From positions 5,208,001-5,272,000 of the forward strand of contig NZ_CP013481.2 of the NCBI RefSeq assembly GCF_001465595.2: DNA of 64,000 bases, in the 5' to 3' direction. The DNA is from Pandoraea apista (GTDB lineage: Bacteria; Pseudomonadota; Gammaproteobacteria; Burkholderiales; Burkholderiaceae). Positions 55,284 to 63,695 of this stretch are shown piece after piece. Under the pieces are notes generated by a model. It did no database searches. It had not been told where the DNA came from and worked only from the letters and a program-made list of their open reading frames with translations. Position 1 is the stretch's first letter. The number at the start of each line of letters is the position of its first letter. A program made the position numbers and the translations under genes.

Positions 55284-55727
55284 TCAGACCGCGACCGGCG
55301 GGGCGCGAGAATCGAATGGCCGTTGAAGCGCACTGGCGTGGCTGCGACCGGTGGCCCGCATCGGCGCGTTCGCTCTGGCGGTATCGCCGCGCCATTGCAG
55401 CACGGCCACGGCCATTGCTGCCGCCAGCGTCGCCCCTTCAAACAGATGGCAATGATGATGAAAGCCGAAGCCGGCTTGCGTAGAGGCTCCACCGCCCTCG
55501 CCGGCAAACGTGAGATCCGAGTCCGGGTCATCCAGATCGACTGCCGCCGACACCCGCTGAGCGGCGCCCGAAAGCTCGCGCGCATGCGAGATTTCATGTT
55601 GCAGGCCCCACATCTGCACGCAGAGCAGTGCGACGATGAGCCACGCGATCCATCCGCTTCGTCCACGGCCATTCGGCATGCGCAAGCACGCACGCCATTG
55701 GCGGAAGACGGATTCGATGGACGGCAT
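55284..55727 (-). CDS. Small His-rich membrane protein (DUF2946-like)
   Basis: A 147-aa protein with one hydrophobic segment near residues 28-42 (WIAWLIVALLCVQMWG), then QHEISHARELSG and, later, FHHHCHLFEGATLAAA. Spaced histidines and a cysteine suggest metal binding outside the inner membrane. Similar small proteins occur next to zinc or copper receptors. The ATG at 55727 is chosen; an internal ATG at 55679 is possible. A perfect Zur-box-like dyad lies 11 bases upstream. znuD follows after 229 bases. Confidence 0.65.
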   Translation of the reverse strand: MPSIESVFRQWRACLRMPNGRGRSGWIAWLIVALLCVQMWGLQHEISHARELSGAAQRVSAAVDLDDPDSDLTFAGEGGGASTQAGFGFHHHCHLFEGATLAAAMAVAVLQWRGDTARANAPMRATGRSHASALQRPFDSRAPPVAV

Positions 55728-55737
55728 GGAGAGATTT

Positions 55738-55758
55738 AATTGCAACTGAGTTGCAATT
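55738..55758. promoter_or_regulatory. Candidate Zur operator 1
   Basis: AATTGCAAC, three bases, then GTTGCAATT: a perfect 9-bp dyad. The inner TGCAAC-N3-GTTGCA core recurs upstream of zur. It lies immediately upstream of the small His-rich gene and its neighbour znuD, where zinc-dependent repression is expected. Confidence 0.65.
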
Positions 55759-55861
55759 TTGCCATAAAGCCGCTTAGGCTGCGAGCCTTACGCTGTGTTG
55801 TGCGCAGGCGACAGCGCCGGACGAGCCGAGAGCGACTGGGCGGCGAGCGGTGGGCAAACAA

Positions 55862-55890
55862 AAAAGGCATGTCGTGAAGACATGCCTTTT
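55862..55890 (-). terminator. Intrinsic terminator of dksA
   Basis: Perfect 12-bp arms (55862-55873 and 55879-55890) with a 5-base loop. On the minus strand the stem ends in a run of seven T. It lies 65 bases after the dksA stop. Confidence 0.9.
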
Positions 55891-55955
55891 GCAAACCGAG
55901 GGGTCCGACGGCGTGGCCGCCACCGCGCGGCGTCGGGCCGGAATGCGTGTTGCGA

Positions 55956-56630
55956 TCAGTCGCCGAACAGCTTTTGACGCAGTTCGCGACGCTCCTGCGC
56001 TTCGAGCGACAGAGTAGCGGTCGGGCGGGCGAGCAGACGCGGAATGCCGATCGGCTCACCGGTTTCCTCGCACCAGCCATATTCGCCGGAATCGATACGG
56101 GCGAGCGATTGCTGCACCTTCTTCAGCAGCTTGCGTTCACGATCACGGGTACGCAGTTCAAGTGCGTGCTCCTCTTCGATCGTGGCGCGGTCAGCCGGGT
56201 CCGGCACGAGAATGGTTTCCCGAAGGTTCTCGGTCGTTTGACCGGCATTGCGCAGAATGTCAGCTTGCAGAGTTTCCAGACGATCCTTGAAGAAGGCGAG
56301 TTGATCTTCATTCATGTAGTCCTTCTCGCCCATCTTCAGAATTTCGGCCTCGGTCAAAAGTCTTTTCTTGCTCATGGGTTTTTCTGGCGTCTCTTTCGGA
56401 TAGTCCGGCGACGCCCCTGCAGCAGATGGGACGTCTTGCTTACCGGCGATGCCGCGGGCGGCTTCCTGGGTTACGTTCCTGCCGGACGATTTGGGCGCGG
56501 CCTTTTTGGCGGCGACCTTCTCGACCGTCTTCGATTTGCCTGCTGGAGCACGCTTGGCACCCGCATCTGGCGCCGGGTCAGACCGGCGCGTGGGGCGTGC
56601 GGTGGCAGTCTTGCGAGAGGCGGTGGCCAT
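55956..56630 (-). CDS. dksA: RNA polymerase-binding factor DksA, zinc-finger cysteines mostly lost
   Basis: DksA enters the RNA polymerase secondary channel and acts with ppGpp. The tip motif VPDPADRATIEEE keeps the two aspartates. The zinc-finger region reads YGWCEETGEPIG and TATLSLEAQERREL, so only one of the four cysteines of E. coli DksA remains. At 224 aa it carries an 85-residue Lys/Ala/Pro-rich N-terminal extension before MSKKRLLTEAEIL; an ATG at that methionine (56375) would give about 139 aa. A GGGGAG site supports the ATG at 56630. Confidence 0.92.
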   Translation of the reverse strand: MATASRKTATARPTRRSDPAPDAGAKRAPAGKSKTVEKVAAKKAAPKSSGRNVTQEAARGIAGKQDVPSAAGASPDYPKETPEKPMSKKRLLTEAEILKMGEKDYMNEDQLAFFKDRLETLQADILRNAGQTTENLRETILVPDPADRATIEEEHALELRTRDRERKLLKKVQQSLARIDSGEYGWCEETGEPIGIPRLLARPTATLSLEAQERRELRQKLFGD

Positions 56631-56764
56631 GGCGGTGCTCCCCTGCCTACCCCCCGGAATGCCGCGTGAATTCGCTGGCGACAGCCCAGTGGGCAGGTAT
56701 TGTAACCGAATCACCGGAAAGCCCCGGTTAAGGGGTTTCCCGTTGCTCGATTCGGCAGTCCCGC

Positions 56765-57844
56765 TCAGACCAGACAGCGCTCCAGCCCTTGCAGGATGAT
56801 GTCTTTCGGCAGCTCGGCACCAATGAATACCATCTTGGTATTCGGCGTCTCTCCCGGTTGCCATTTCGTGCCCACATCGCTGCCCATCATCTGGTGCACG
56901 CCCTGGAACACGACCCGGCGATCGATGCCGCGCATGTTTAATACGCCTTTATAACGCAATAAGCGTTCGCCGTACACCTGTAGGATGCTCCCGAGGAAGT
57001 CCTCCAGCTTGGCCGGATCGAATTGTTTTTCGCTGCGGAAGACGAACGACTTGATCGCGTCGTCGTGATGGGCATGGTGATGATGATGCCCGTGGTCATG
57101 CCCTTCGTGATCGCACTTGCCGTGATCGTGATCGCAGTGCGAATGATCGTGGTCGTGCCCATGGCCGTGATCATGATCGTGCGCATGCTCGTCGGCGGCC
57201 AGGAAGTCGGGATCGATATCGAGCTTGTCGTTCAGATTGAAGCCGTGGATATCGAAGATCTGCTTGAGGTCGGCCTGACCGAAATCGACCACCTGCTGCG
57301 GCGCGCGCGGGTTCATATGCGCCAGTCGATGCTTCAGATCGTGCAGCACCTCGGGCGTGACCAGATCGGCCTTGGTAATGAACAGACGGTCGGCAAAACC
57401 CACCTGACGCTGCACCACCTCGTGCTGATCGAGCTGCTGCGGGCCATGCTTGGCGTCAACCAGCGTGATGATGGCGTCGAGCCGGTAGGTGTCGGCCACT
57501 TCGTCGTCGATGAAGAAGGTCTGTGCCACCGGGCCGGGGTTCGCCAGACCGGTCGTCTCGATCACCACCCGATCGAACTGGATCTTGCCGGCGTCGCGCT
57601 GGCTGTTCAAATCGGACAACGCCTGCACCAGATCGCCACGGATCGTGCAGCAAATGCAGCCGTTGCTCATCTGCACGATCTGCTCGGCGTTCTCCTGCAC
57701 GAGGATGTCGTTGTCGATGTTCTCTTCACCGAATTCGTTCTCGATAACGGCAATCTTCATGCCGTGCGCTTCGGTCAGAATGCGCTTGAGCAACGTGGTT
57801 TTCCCGCTGCCGAGAAAACCGGTCAGGATAGTGACGGGGGTCAT
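56765..57844 (-). CDS. CobW/COG0523 GTPase, His-rich (zinc metallochaperone type)
   Basis: A 359-aa G3E GTPase with P-loop GFLGSGKTT (9-17), the metal-binding Cys63-Ile-Cys65-Cys66 motif, the TTGLANPGP switch and TKAD. A His/Asp-rich stretch with over 20 histidines lies near residues 219-258, before the CobW C-terminal domain. Zur-regulated members deliver zinc to client proteins under starvation. It follows zur by 91 bases and precedes dksA. Confidence 0.92.
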   Translation of the reverse strand: MTPVTILTGFLGSGKTTLLKRILTEAHGMKIAVIENEFGEENIDNDILVQENAEQIVQMSNGCICCTIRGDLVQALSDLNSQRDAGKIQFDRVVIETTGLANPGPVAQTFFIDDEVADTYRLDAIITLVDAKHGPQQLDQHEVVQRQVGFADRLFITKADLVTPEVLHDLKHRLAHMNPRAPQQVVDFGQADLKQIFDIHGFNLNDKLDIDPDFLAADEHAHDHDHGHGHDHDHSHCDHDHGKCDHEGHDHGHHHHHAHHDDAIKSFVFRSEKQFDPAKLEDFLGSILQVYGERLLRYKGVLNMRGIDRRVVFQGVHQMMGSDVGTKWQPGETPNTKMVFIGAELPKDIILQGLERCLV

Positions 57845-57935
57845 GAATGCAATGTCCTGTTGTGAAACGGCGCGCCCGGTGCCGCCTGAATGTCAGTCAC
57901 TCTACCCGAGGTGACGCAAAGCGGCTTGGCACGCG

Positions 57936-58430
57936 TCAGTTGGGGGCGCCCGCGCACTGTGCGCAAGTGCCGTGAATCAGCAGCTCGACCTGTTCGCCCA
58001 CGAAACCCTGGGGCAGGCGTTTGAGTTCTCGCTCACTCAGTTGGGGATGCTGGGGCCAGTCGTCAAGACAGAAGGTCCGATGACAGCGTACACAGCGAAA
58101 ATGACCGTGTTGCGTATGCGGACGCGGCGACGCGGCACGTTGCGGATCGACGTGCTCGGCCATCACGAAGCGGAAGATACGATCGTCACCCGCCTGTTTG
58201 GTGGCCCAGCCCTGCGCGACCAGCCAGTCGAGCACGCGGTAGGCTGTCACGCGGTCGAGCGGATCGGCGTCGGTGGCCAGATCGGCCAGCACTTCCTGAT
58301 GGGTCAGCGGCCGGCCGGCCTTGAGCAGCAAGGCCAGCACACGGACACGCCCCGAGGTCACACGGCCCGATTGCTCCTGCAAGCTCGTTCGGGCGGCTTC
58401 CAGATACGGTTGTAGTTGAGTAAGGCTCAT
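57936..58430 (-). CDS. zur: Fur-family regulator, probably Zur
   Basis: A 164-aa Fur-family repressor. A winged helix spans about residues 20-90 (RPLTHQEVLADLATDADPLDRVTAYR region). The structural zinc site is Cys113/Cys116 (RCVRC) with Cys156/Cys159 (GTCAQC). The Zur assignment over Fur is from the neighbours cobW and znuD and from the short His-containing hinge HVDPQRAASPRPHTQHGH. The ATG at 58430 is the only good start. A dyad matching the one near znuD lies upstream, so autoregulation is likely. Confidence 0.82.
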   Translation of the reverse strand: MSLTQLQPYLEAARTSLQEQSGRVTSGRVRVLALLLKAGRPLTHQEVLADLATDADPLDRVTAYRVLDWLVAQGWATKQAGDDRIFRFVMAEHVDPQRAASPRPHTQHGHFRCVRCHRTFCLDDWPQHPQLSERELKRLPQGFVGEQVELLIHGTCAQCAGAPN

Positions 58431-58458
58431 GAATCGATTTAAGCACAGCGCCGTCAGC

Positions 58459-58478
58459 GCTGCAACCGAGTTGCAAAA
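58459..58478. promoter_or_regulatory. Candidate Zur operator 2
   Basis: TGCAAC (58461-58466), CGA, then GTTGCA (58470-58475), the same core and spacing as operator 1. It lies 30 bases upstream of zur and about 100 bases upstream of the divergent EamA transporter gene. Confidence 0.6.
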
Positions 58479-58577
58479 GTGAGGGCGCGCGGGCCAGCGT
58501 GGGCGGACATTGGCCAAAAGTGACTGAAAGTGGGCAGGCAATGCGTCATACAATTGACACAAAAAACAGCCCTCGCC

Positions 58578-59453
58578 ATGTCGCCCACCGCTCTCGCCCT
58601 CGTTGTTACCGCCGCATTCCTGCACGCCACGTGGAATTTCCTCGCCAAACGCATCGACACCAGCGAAGGGGGCGGCCCGCAACTCGTCTTCCTTTATGCG
58701 CTGCTCACCGTTGTGCTCTACACGCCGCTGGCGTTGTACTTTCTGATCGGTGCCGAGGCCGGTTGGCCCTCGGCGCCGGGTTGGGCCGTCATTGCGGTGA
58801 GCGCCTTGCTGCACTATGGCTACACGCTCGTCTTGCAGCGCGGCTACCGGGTGGGCGATCTGTCGGTGGTCTATCCGCTCGCACGCGGCACCGGACCGTT
58901 GCTGTCGTCGCTCGGTGCGATCGTGTTGCTGGGGGAGCGCCCCGGCTGGCTCGCGCTCGTGGGCATTGGACTTGTGGTGGGCGGCGTGCTGGTCGTCGCC
59001 GGCGGCGAGCGCCTGTTCCGGCCTGGCAGCATGCACGCGGGTGCAGGCTGGGGCGTGCTCACGGGCGGATTCATCGCGGCTTATACGCTAGCCGATGCCT
59101 ACGCCATCCGTACCCTGCTGCTCTCCCCTCTCGTCTATTACTACCTTGAGAACGTGCTGCGGGTGGTGCTCTCGGCACCGATGGCATGCTCGCGCCCTGC
59201 GCGCATGGCCATGCTCTGGCAGTCGAACTGGCGCAAGATCGTGCTGATCTCGCTGATTTCGCCAATGTCGTACTTCCTGATCCTGACCGCGCTGAAGTAC
59301 GCACCGGTCTCGCACGTCGCCCCGGCACGGGAGATGTCGATGATGGTCGCCGCCCTACTCGGCGTACGTCTGTTGGGAGAGGGGGAGATGCACCGCCGCG
59401 TGGGCGGTGCCGTGCTGATCGCGCTGGGTGTGGTCGCTTTGACGCTGGGCTGA
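58578..59453 (+). CDS. EamA/DMT-family transporter
   Basis: A 291-aa inner-membrane protein with ten helices in two EamA repeats. Typical segments are VTAAFLHATWNFLAKR near the start and LSVVYPLARGTGPLLSSLGAI near residue 95. The ATG at 58578 is preferred to an upstream in-frame codon. Substrate unknown. It is divergent from zur; whether it belongs to the zinc response is open. Confidence 0.85.
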   Translation: MSPTALALVVTAAFLHATWNFLAKRIDTSEGGGPQLVFLYALLTVVLYTPLALYFLIGAEAGWPSAPGWAVIAVSALLHYGYTLVLQRGYRVGDLSVVYPLARGTGPLLSSLGAIVLLGERPGWLALVGIGLVVGGVLVVAGGERLFRPGSMHAGAGWGVLTGGFIAAYTLADAYAIRTLLLSPLVYYYLENVLRVVLSAPMACSRPARMAMLWQSNWRKIVLISLISPMSYFLILTALKYAPVSHVAPAREMSMMVAALLGVRLLGEGEMHRRVGGAVLIALGVVALTLG

Positions 59454-59461
59454 AGCCCAGC
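59444..59461. terminator. Hairpin overlapping the EamA stop codon
   Basis: GCTGGGC, TGAA loop, GCCCAGC. The loop contains the TGA stop of the transporter gene. It lies 13 bases from the stop of the convergent methyltransferase gene. No strong T run follows. Confidence 0.5.
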
Positions 59462-59473
59462 AAAAGCGAACAC

Positions 59474-60688
59474 TTACATACGCTGCAACCAAAGTCCCTT
59501 GAGGTATTCCCCTTCGGGGAACTGCGTGAGCATCGGGTGATCCATGCCCGCCGACAGACGGCGCAGAATGCGCGCATCGACACCGGCGTCGACCGCCGCG
59601 CCCGCCACGATCTTCTGGAACAGCGCCGCGTCGATAGCCCCCGAGCACGAGTAGGTCAGCAACTGGCCGCCCGGGCGCAGTAGCTTAAAACCCGCCATAT
59701 TGATGTCCTTGTACGCTCGGGCGGCACGATCCACGTGATGGGCCGACGGTGCGAACTTGGGCGGATCGAGCACGATCATGTCGAACGTGCGCCCCTCTTC
59801 GCGCAAGGCGCGCAGGGTCTTGAAGACATCCGCATCGCGCCACTCGGCACGGCTGGCATCGAAACCGTTGAGTTCGACATTGCGCGCCCCGATCGCCAGC
59901 GCCTCGCCAGACGAGTCGATGGACAGCACGCTTTGCGCGCCGCCGGCCAGCGCCGCCAGCGAGAAACCGCCGGTGTAGCAGAAGCAGTTGAGCACGTCGC
60001 TGCCCTTGGCTTGCTGCTGCACCAGCAGACGGTTATCGCGTTGATCGACGTAGAAGCCGGTCTTGTGCCCGTTACGCACGTCGACGTAATACTTCACGCC
60101 GCATTCGTACGTCGTCAGCAGTTCCGGCGCTTCGGGCGGCTCGGCACCGGCCAGCACCCCCGTGAGGCTCGGCAGGCCTTCGCGCTCGCGCACGGCGGCG
60201 TCGGAGCGCTCGTAGACGTTCGGACACCCGGTCACGCCGGTAAGCGCCTTGACGATCGCGTCTTTCCAGGCTTCCACCCCCGCCGCCATGAACTGGCACA
60301 CGAGCTGGTCCGTCACCGGCGCACCGGGAGCAGACTGATAGCGGTCGACGATCAGGCCCGGCAGGCCGTCGGCCTCGCCGAAGATCAGGCGTGTCGCGCC
60401 GGTGTCGTGCACCATCTGCTCGCGATAGGCGAGCGCCGCCGACACGCGACGCTTGAAGAACGCGTGATCGACCGGCTCGTTTTCGTCGAACGTCCACACA
60501 CGGGCACGGATCGCCGAAACCGGGCTGAACGCGGCCCGCGCGAGAAAGCGCCCGTCGGCGGCACGCACCACGACCGTTGCGCCGGAAGCCGGCTTGCCGT
60601 CCACGCGTGCCACGGCAGTGGCGTAAATCCAGGGGTGACGGCGCAGCAAGGACTTTTCTTTGCCGGGCTTGAGGGTCAAGGTATTCAT
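59474..60688 (-). CDS. rlmI: RlmI-like 23S rRNA m5C methyltransferase
   Basis: A 404-aa class I SAM methyltransferase. An N-terminal PUA-like domain (LKPGKEKSLLRRHPWIYATAV) precedes the catalytic domain with NCFCYTGGFSLAALAGGA (SAM motif), VLDPPKFAPSA (motif IV) and LLTYSCSGAID, whose cysteine is the probable catalytic residue. RlmI methylates C1962 of 23S rRNA in E. coli. Exact target here is inferred. Confidence 0.88.
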   Translation of the reverse strand: MNTLTLKPGKEKSLLRRHPWIYATAVARVDGKPASGATVVVRAADGRFLARAAFSPVSAIRARVWTFDENEPVDHAFFKRRVSAALAYREQMVHDTGATRLIFGEADGLPGLIVDRYQSAPGAPVTDQLVCQFMAAGVEAWKDAIVKALTGVTGCPNVYERSDAAVREREGLPSLTGVLAGAEPPEAPELLTTYECGVKYYVDVRNGHKTGFYVDQRDNRLLVQQQAKGSDVLNCFCYTGGFSLAALAGGAQSVLSIDSSGEALAIGARNVELNGFDASRAEWRDADVFKTLRALREEGRTFDMIVLDPPKFAPSAHHVDRAARAYKDINMAGFKLLRPGGQLLTYSCSGAIDAALFQKIVAGAAVDAGVDARILRRLSAGMDHPMLTQFPEGEYLKGLWLQRM

Positions 60689-60846
60689 GCGGGACGGGCC
60701 AACGGTTGCGTACGGAATGGCGGCAAGTCGCGCGACGCACGCGGCGGCATCGCCTTACGAGGGCGACGTCCGGCGAACGGACAACATGCGGGACTTGCTA
60801 GGGAAGGACGCGATTCTACACCGAGTCGCACTGCCTGCCGGAAAGC

Positions 60847-61935
60847 TCAGGTCTTCTTGCGCGCGCGCGGATGCGCCTGATCGTAGACCTTCGCGAGATG
60901 CTGGAAGTCGAGCTTCGTGTAGATTTGCGTCGTCGAGATATTGCTGTGCCCCAGCATCTCCTGCACAGCGCGCAGATCGCCGGACGATTGCAGGACGTGC
61001 GTTGCAAACGAGTGACGCAGCATGTGCGGATGAACGTGCGTCGGCAGCCCGGCCGCCAGCGCGTGACGGGCCAGCCCCTGCTGCACCGCTCGCGGGCCGA
61101 TGCGTTTGCCGCGCGCCGACAGGAAGAGCGCGTGCGGCTCCGCCGTTGCCAATGCGGTACGCCTATCGAGCCAGAGAGCGAGTGCCTGCGCCGCCTTCTC
61201 GCCAACCGGCACACGGCGTCGCTTGTTCCCCTTGCCGGTCACGACCACCTCTCGCTCGGGCAGATCCAGCCAACTGGCGGAACGATAGCCGTCAGCGTCC
61301 ACATAGCGATGGTCGAGGCCCGTCAGCTCCGACAACCGCAGACCGGACGAGTACAGGAGCTCGAACATCGCCCGGTTGCGAACGGTCTCGGCAGACGTAC
61401 CGGCGGCATATTCGACGAGCGCCGATGCCTGATCGGGCGATAGCGCTTTGGGCAACGGCTTGGGCTGTTTCGGCGCGCGCACCCCCTCCACCGGATTGGC
61501 GGCGAGCGGGGTTCGCTGCGCGAGCCACGCAAAATAGCCTCGCCAGGCGGAGAGCTTGCGAGCAATCGAACGGCCGACGAGCCCCTCGCTGTGCAACTGC
61601 ATCGCGAAGCGGCGAATGTCGCCGTGCTGAAGCGAGTCGAGGGGACGGCCGTGCGCCAGCCGCTGCAACTGGCGCAGATCGCGTGTGTAGTTCTCGAGGG
61701 TCAGCCCGGCGAGCTTGCGTTCGCTCGCAAGGGAGGTGAGGTAACTGCGAATACCCGGTTCGAGCGGCATGTCGGGCACTTCAGCGGCTACGGACATCTC
61801 GGGCGAATCGGACACGCTTCCGCCCGGCAAGCTGGCTGCCGTGGACTTCCGCCCGCGAACCGGCGGCGTGCTGCCGACCCGGCGGCCAGTTGCGGCCCCC
61901 TTGGCGGGGCGGGGCGATCGGGTCGACGTGGCCAT
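60847..61935 (-). CDS. xerC: Tyrosine recombinase XerC
   Basis: XerC (362 aa) resolves chromosome dimers at dif with XerD. The catalytic set is visible: Arg in SSGLRLSELTGL, Lys in VVVTGKGNKRR, His/Arg in HMLRHSFATHV, His in LGHSNISTTQIYT and the Tyr after it. A 55-residue basic N-terminal extension precedes the core-binding domain. It follows the DUF484 gene by 47 bases, as in dapF-DUF484-xerC operons elsewhere. It is a housekeeping gene, not an integrase. Confidence 0.92.
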   Translation of the reverse strand: MATSTRSPRPAKGAATGRRVGSTPPVRGRKSTAASLPGGSVSDSPEMSVAAEVPDMPLEPGIRSYLTSLASERKLAGLTLENYTRDLRQLQRLAHGRPLDSLQHGDIRRFAMQLHSEGLVGRSIARKLSAWRGYFAWLAQRTPLAANPVEGVRAPKQPKPLPKALSPDQASALVEYAAGTSAETVRNRAMFELLYSSGLRLSELTGLDHRYVDADGYRSASWLDLPEREVVVTGKGNKRRRVPVGEKAAQALALWLDRRTALATAEPHALFLSARGKRIGPRAVQQGLARHALAAGLPTHVHPHMLRHSFATHVLQSSGDLRAVQEMLGHSNISTTQIYTKLDFQHLAKVYDQAHPRARKKT

Positions 61936-61982
61936 GAGGTACCGGAACGGAGAACGTCAGCGAGCCACAGACCCGGCGGTCA

Positions 61983-62651
61983 TCAGTCGTCGGCGCGCAA
62001 TTTGCCGAGCGCTGCGCCGGCCAGTTCGCCGATCTGCGTCAGGAAGTCGGTCGCCATGCCTTCGTGGAAACGGCGAGCGTCTTCCGAACCCATCACGAGC
62101 AGGCCGAAGATCGGACCTTCCGGCATTTGCGGATCGCGAAGCGCCAGCAGCGCGACAGACGCCGGATCGCTTGGCGCGCCGAGCCACGTTACCGCTTCGA
62201 AACCGGTATTGGCGCCGCAATACGGCGTAGCGAGACTCGACGCGAAGATTTTCACCTCTTCGCTCACGCTGCGAGCGAATTCGGCCGGCTGATACGGCGC
62301 GGCCACGTTCCACAGGCGCACTGCCGCGAAGGGCACGTTGAATACGTCGCGCAGCCCCCGGGCGATGGCTTCGGGCAAAGCATGCGGATCGCGCTCGCCG
62401 AGCAGCCCGAGGGTCCAGCGATGCAATTTGGCCGAGATGTCGTCATTCTCATGACCGTAGCGCATCAGTTCGGCGAGGCGTCGCTCGATCTGCTTGGTCT
62501 TCTCGCGCTGCATCTCGATCTGGCGCTCCTGCAACGACACCGCCCGCTGGCCATGCGGGCTGGTAAGCCGCACACCGGCCAGCAATTCGGCATGGCGCTC
62601 GAAGAAGTCGGGATGCGCGATCAGGTATTCCGCTATATCTCGGTCGTTCAT
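61983..62651 (-). CDS. DUF484 family protein
   Basis: A 222-aa protein with the DUF484 start IAEYLIAHPDFFERHAELL, a coiled-coil (residues 38-62, ERQIEMQREKTKQIERRLAE) and a GAF-like C-terminal domain. It sits between dapF and xerC as usual. Function unknown. The ATG at 62651 gives the family N-terminus. Confidence 0.9.
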   Translation of the reverse strand: MNDRDIAEYLIAHPDFFERHAELLAGVRLTSPHGQRAVSLQERQIEMQREKTKQIERRLAELMRYGHENDDISAKLHRWTLGLLGERDPHALPEAIARGLRDVFNVPFAAVRLWNVAAPYQPAEFARSVSEEVKIFASSLATPYCGANTGFEAVTWLGAPSDPASVALLALRDPQMPEGPIFGLLVMGSEDARRFHEGMATDFLTQIGELAGAALGKLRADD

Positions 62652-62800
62652 GAGTGTCCGTCTGCTGTTCGTCAACTGCCGCCAGCCGCCCTCGAGCACA
62701 AGGGTGGCCCGCGGCCGCCTGGGTCGCTAAATCAGAATTCGTGAGAAACCAATATTACTGTGCTGCTGCCGGCGCGCCGTACCGGGACCGACGTTTTGCG

Positions 62801-63652
62801 TCAGACCTCGATCGTGCCTTCGAAGACCGTGGTGGCCGGCCCCGTCATGATGACCGGACCGCTCGCGCCGTCCCAGTCGATGGTCAGCGTGCCGCCATGC
62901 GTTTCGATGGCCACGGGCGCGCTCAATAGCCCGCGGCGAATTCCCGCCACGGCAGCCGCGCACGCGCCGGTGCCGCAAGCGAGCGTTTCGCCGGCACCGC
63001 GCTCGTACACCCGCAAACGCGCCCGATGCTTGTCCACCACTTGCAGGAATCCGGCGTTCACGCGGCGCGGAAAGCGGGCGTGGCGCTCGATCAGCGGGCC
63101 GTCCGTCTCCACCGGCGCCGTATCGACGTTATCGACCACCTGCACGGCATGCGGATTGCCCATCGAGACGACGGAAATCCAGGTGGTCTTGCCGGCCACG
63201 TCGAGCGGCCAGAGCGTGTCGTCCCCATCGCGGCGGCCTTCCAGACCGCTGGCGTCGAACGGCACGTCGGACGGGGTGAGGACCGGTGCGCCCATATCCA
63301 CGCTGACCTGGCCGTCGTCGCGCATCGTGAGCGTAATCACGCCCTGCTGGACTTGGACACGCACCGAGCGCTTGTCGGTCAGCCCCGTGTCGCGCACGAA
63401 CTTCACGAAGCAGCGTGCGCCATTGCCGCAATGCTCCACCTCGCCGCCGTCGGCGTTGAAGATACGGTAGCGGAAATCCACGTCCGGCAGCGTCGGGCGT
63501 TCGACGAGCAAAAGCTGATCCGCGCCGACGCCGAAATGGCGGTCGGCGAGCGCACGCCACTGCTCGGGCCTGAAATCGATGGTCTGCGAGATGCCGTCGA
63601 TCACGACGAAGTCGTTACCGGCGCCTTGCATCTTGGTGAATTTGAGCTTCAT
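62801..63652 (-). CDS. dapF: Diaminopimelate epimerase DapF
   Basis: DapF (283 aa) interconverts LL- and meso-diaminopimelate for lysine and peptidoglycan. Both catalytic cysteines are present, in EHCGNGARC near residue 78 and [12 protein letters not shown] near residue 220. The start [19 protein letters not shown] is conserved and fixes the ATG at 63652. The upstream acyltransferase ends 43 bases before it. Confidence 0.96.
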   Translation of the reverse strand: MKLKFTKMQGAGNDFVVIDGISQTIDFRPEQWRALADRHFGVGADQLLLVERPTLPDVDFRYRIFNADGGEVEHCGNGARCFVKFVRDTGLTDKRSVRVQVQQGVITLTMRDDGQVSVDMGAPVLTPSDVPFDASGLEGRRDGDDTLWPLDVAGKTTWISVVSMGNPHAVQVVDNVDTAPVETDGPLIERHARFPRRVNAGFLQVVDKHRARLRVYERGAGETLACGTGACAAAVAGIRRGLLSAPVAIETHGGTLTIDWDGASGPVIMTGPATTVFEGTIEV

Positions 63653-63695
63653 GCCGCTATTGTAGTGGAGAAGGTCGACGCGCATCCGGTGCCGG

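Noticed and set aside
58431..59036. Long N-terminal extension of zur
   Set aside because: It runs antisense to the EamA gene; Fur-family proteins of this type start at the ATG at 58430.
60847..61935. Tyrosine recombinase as sign of an integrated element
   Set aside because: Sequence and the dapF-DUF484-xerC neighbourhood identify housekeeping XerC.
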